DNA from: an uncultured Halioglobus sp.
Lineage (GTDB): Bacteria > Pseudomonadota > Gammaproteobacteria > Pseudomonadales > Halieaceae
DNA: 6,656 bases
Direction: 5' to 3'
Assembly (NCBI GenBank): GCA_905480565.1
Contig: CAJQQW010000452.1
Location: 1 to 6,656, forward strand
In this document: piece by piece, positions 5,451-6,656 of the stretch
How the letters are laid out: the number at the start of each line of letters is the position of its first letter
How positions within the stretch are numbered: the first letter of the stretch is position 1
The notes under the pieces: generated by a model
What the model saw: only the letters and a program-made list of their open reading frames with translations
Database searches by the model: none
What the model was told of the DNA's origin: nothing
Translations under genes and position numbers: made by a program

Positions 5451-6437
5451 ATGTTGCAAATCGGCCCTTACACATTGCCCAACCGAGTCGCCCTCGCTCC
5501 CATGGCGGGAGTGACTGATTTGCCGTTTCGTCGTCTGTGCTCCGAATTCGGCGCGGGCCTTGTGGTCTCGGAAATGATCAGCGCCAACCCTCGCTTGAGA
5601 GATTCGAGAAAAACTCGGTGGCGCAGTCGGCACGATCCGGAAATTGAGCCGCGCTCCGTGCAAATTGCGGGCAGTGATCCACAGTTGCTGGCAGAAGCTG
5701 CGCGCTACAATGTTGCCTGCGGCGCACAAATCATTGATCTGAACATGGGCTGTCCGGCTAAAAAAGTCTGCCGCAAGGCCGCAGGGTCAGCCCTGTTGGC
5801 CGACGAATCGTTGGTCGAGACCATCTTGCGCACTGTCGTCGCCGCGGTCACCGTCCCCGTGACTCTGAAGCTGCGCACAGGCGTTTCACCACAGCGCCGC
5901 AACGGGGTCAGCATCGCCCGTATGGCGGAAGACGCGGGCGTGGCGGCACTGGCAGTGCATGGCCGGACACGGGCCTGTGCCTTCACCGGACCCGTGGAAT
6001 ACGACACCCTGGCAAGCATGGCAGAGGCGGTAGACATCCCTGTTTTCGCCAATGGCAATATCGATAGCGCACAACAGGCAGCCGCCGTCCTGGACTATAC
6101 CGGTGCCGCTGGCGTAATGATCGGCAGAGCCGCGCAGGGCAGGCCCTGGCTATGCGGACAAATAGCCACCTATCTCGAAACCGGCGTGAGCCCGGCAGAC
6201 CTCTCGCCCGAGAGCAAGCTGGCAATCATTCGCCGCCATGTTGCCGAATTACATCTGTTTTATGGCGAGTACCTGGGCGTGCGCACCGCGCGAAAACACG
6301 TTGGGTGGTTTCTGGACGCGCACGGCTACCCGAAAACACAACGCAGGCTGTTCAATCAACTTGCACATCCCGAAGAACAGCTACACTACATAGACCGGCA
6401 CATTGGATTTCAACACAAAAAGGAACTTGCAGCATGA
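5451..6437 (+). CDS. dusB: tRNA-dihydrouridine synthase B
   Basis: FMN-dependent, NADPH-using reduction of specific uridines to dihydrouridine in the tRNA D-loop. It has 328 residues, against 321 in E. coli. The TIM-barrel domain begins with LAPMAGVTDLPFRRLC (15-30) and FMN-contacting strands. QIAGSDP (71-77) precedes the signature IIDLNMGCPAKKV (94-106), whose Cys101 is the catalytic acid. Lys140 (TLKLRTG), His170 (AVHGRTR), the FANGNI strand (199-204) and MIGRAAQGRPW (223-233) complete the flavin and phosphate site. The C-terminal helical tRNA-binding domain covers about 250-328, with RTARKHVGWFL. No Shine-Dalgarno precedes the ATG; the leader is A/U-rich. The stop codon overlaps the fis start (ATGA), giving the conserved dusB-fis operon in which, in E. 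coli, dusB translation supports Fis synthesis. Confidence 0.97.
   Translation: MLQIGPYTLPNRVALAPMAGVTDLPFRRLCSEFGAGLVVSEMISANPRLRDSRKTRWRSRHDPEIEPRSVQIAGSDPQLLAEAARYNVACGAQIIDLNMGCPAKKVCRKAAGSALLADESLVETILRTVVAAVTVPVTLKLRTGVSPQRRNGVSIARMAEDAGVAALAVHGRTRACAFTGPVEYDTLASMAEAVDIPVFANGNIDSAQQAAAVLDYTGAAGVMIGRAAQGRPWLCGQIATYLETGVSPADLSPESKLAIIRRHVAELHLFYGEYLGVRTARKHVGWFLDAHGYPKTQRRLFNQLAHPEEQLHYIDRHIGFQHKKELAA
6420..6425 (+). promoter_or_regulatory. Shine-Dalgarno of fis, inside the end of dusB
   Basis: AAGGAA lies 8 nt before ATG 6434, within the last codons of dusB. It is one of the clearest SDs in the window, in contrast to the SD-less dusB start. It supports 6434 over a second in-frame ATG at 6509, which has only a weak AGG upstream. 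Confidence 0.8.
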
Positions 6438-6656
6438 CACGGGTAGAACCCCTCCACCCCCCCAAGGAAGACACGCTTGCGGCAGCCGCTGACGACACAC
6501 AGGCAGCCATGCAAACCAATAATCTCAAGGACGCTGTCAGAACCGCGGTCGCTTCTTACCTGGACGAGCTCGACGGACAACTGTCTACCGACGTTTATCA
6601 GATGGTGCTGGCAGAGGTCGAGGCACCGCTGCTGGAAGAAATTATGAGCTACACAC
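6434..6656 (+). CDS. fis: DNA-binding protein Fis, 5' part (cut by window end)
   Basis: Nucleoid-associated homodimer that bends DNA, activates rRNA/tRNA promoters and rises sharply on nutrient upshift in E. coli. The first 74 codons are present. Residues 1-29 are a variable Pro/Ala-rich tail. From about 30 the sequence matches the Fis core: LKDAVRTAVASYLDELDGQ (31-49), then TDVYQMVLAEVEAPLLEEIM (52-71), the dimerisation helices. Alignment with the 98-residue E. coli protein puts the cut at about residue 70 of that protein, so the C-terminal helix-turn-helix (NQTRAAxxLGxNRGTLRKKLKxY region) lies beyond the window and the full length should be about 102. The start overlaps the dusB stop by ATGA. 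The frame is open to the window edge. A C7 run at 6457-6463 falls in the variable tail. Confidence 0.95.
   Translation, partial: MTRVEPLHPPKEDTLAAAADDTQAAMQTNNLKDAVRTAVASYLDELDGQLSTDVYQMVLAEVEAPLLEEIMSYT

Noticed and set aside
1..6656. A novel defence, mobile or biosynthetic system
   Set aside because: All genes belong to well-known housekeeping families in a conserved order on one strand; no transposase, integrase, inverted-repeat ends, CRISPR repeats or unknown large ORF found.

Overview
This window is a conserved housekeeping block from a gammaproteobacterium. All genes lie on the + strand, in the order dsbD - aroQ - accB - accC - prmA - dusB - fis (fis runs off the right edge). As I recall it, this is the gene order of the dipZ-aroQ-accB-accC-prmA-dusB-fis segment of Pseudomonas aeruginosa, except that the small zinc-ribbon (DUF3426-type) gene found there between prmA and dusB is missing here. 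The moderately GC-rich codon use and the protein sequences fit a non-enteric, probably marine or environmental gammaproteobacterium. I cannot fix the genus from the window.

Layout. (1) 1-101: upstream region of dsbD, with three 9-bp tandem repeats abutting an extended -10 box, then a Shine-Dalgarno (SD) sequence. (2) 102-1865: dsbD, a membrane electron transporter that feeds reductant to the periplasm. (3) 1866-2073: AT-rich intergenic region with spaced A-tracts and a possible promoter. (4) 2074-4385: tightly spaced aroQ (shikimate pathway), accB (biotin carboxyl carrier protein) and accC (biotin carboxylase), very likely one transcript. The last two form the biotin-carboxylating half of acetyl-CoA carboxylase. 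(5) 4452-5342: prmA, ribosomal protein L11 methyltransferase, 66 bp after accC. (6) 5343-5450: intergenic region with an A7/T7 inverted repeat and a candidate promoter. (7) 5451-6656: dusB (tRNA dihydrouridine synthase) overlapping fis (nucleoid and growth-phase regulator) by ATGA, the classic dusB-fis operon.

The genes share a growth theme: fatty-acid precursor supply, aromatic amino-acid precursors, translation-machinery modification, and the growth-rate regulator Fis. Every ORF is intact, with the expected catalytic residues. I found no mobile element, CRISPR array, RNA gene, defence gene or cryptic system. The points worth a second look are small: a DsbD whose membrane and C-terminal parts resemble ScsB-type proteins, the repeats at the dsbD promoter, an SD inside a palindrome at aroQ, weak or absent SDs at prmA and dusB, and the regulatory layout ahead of dusB-fis.
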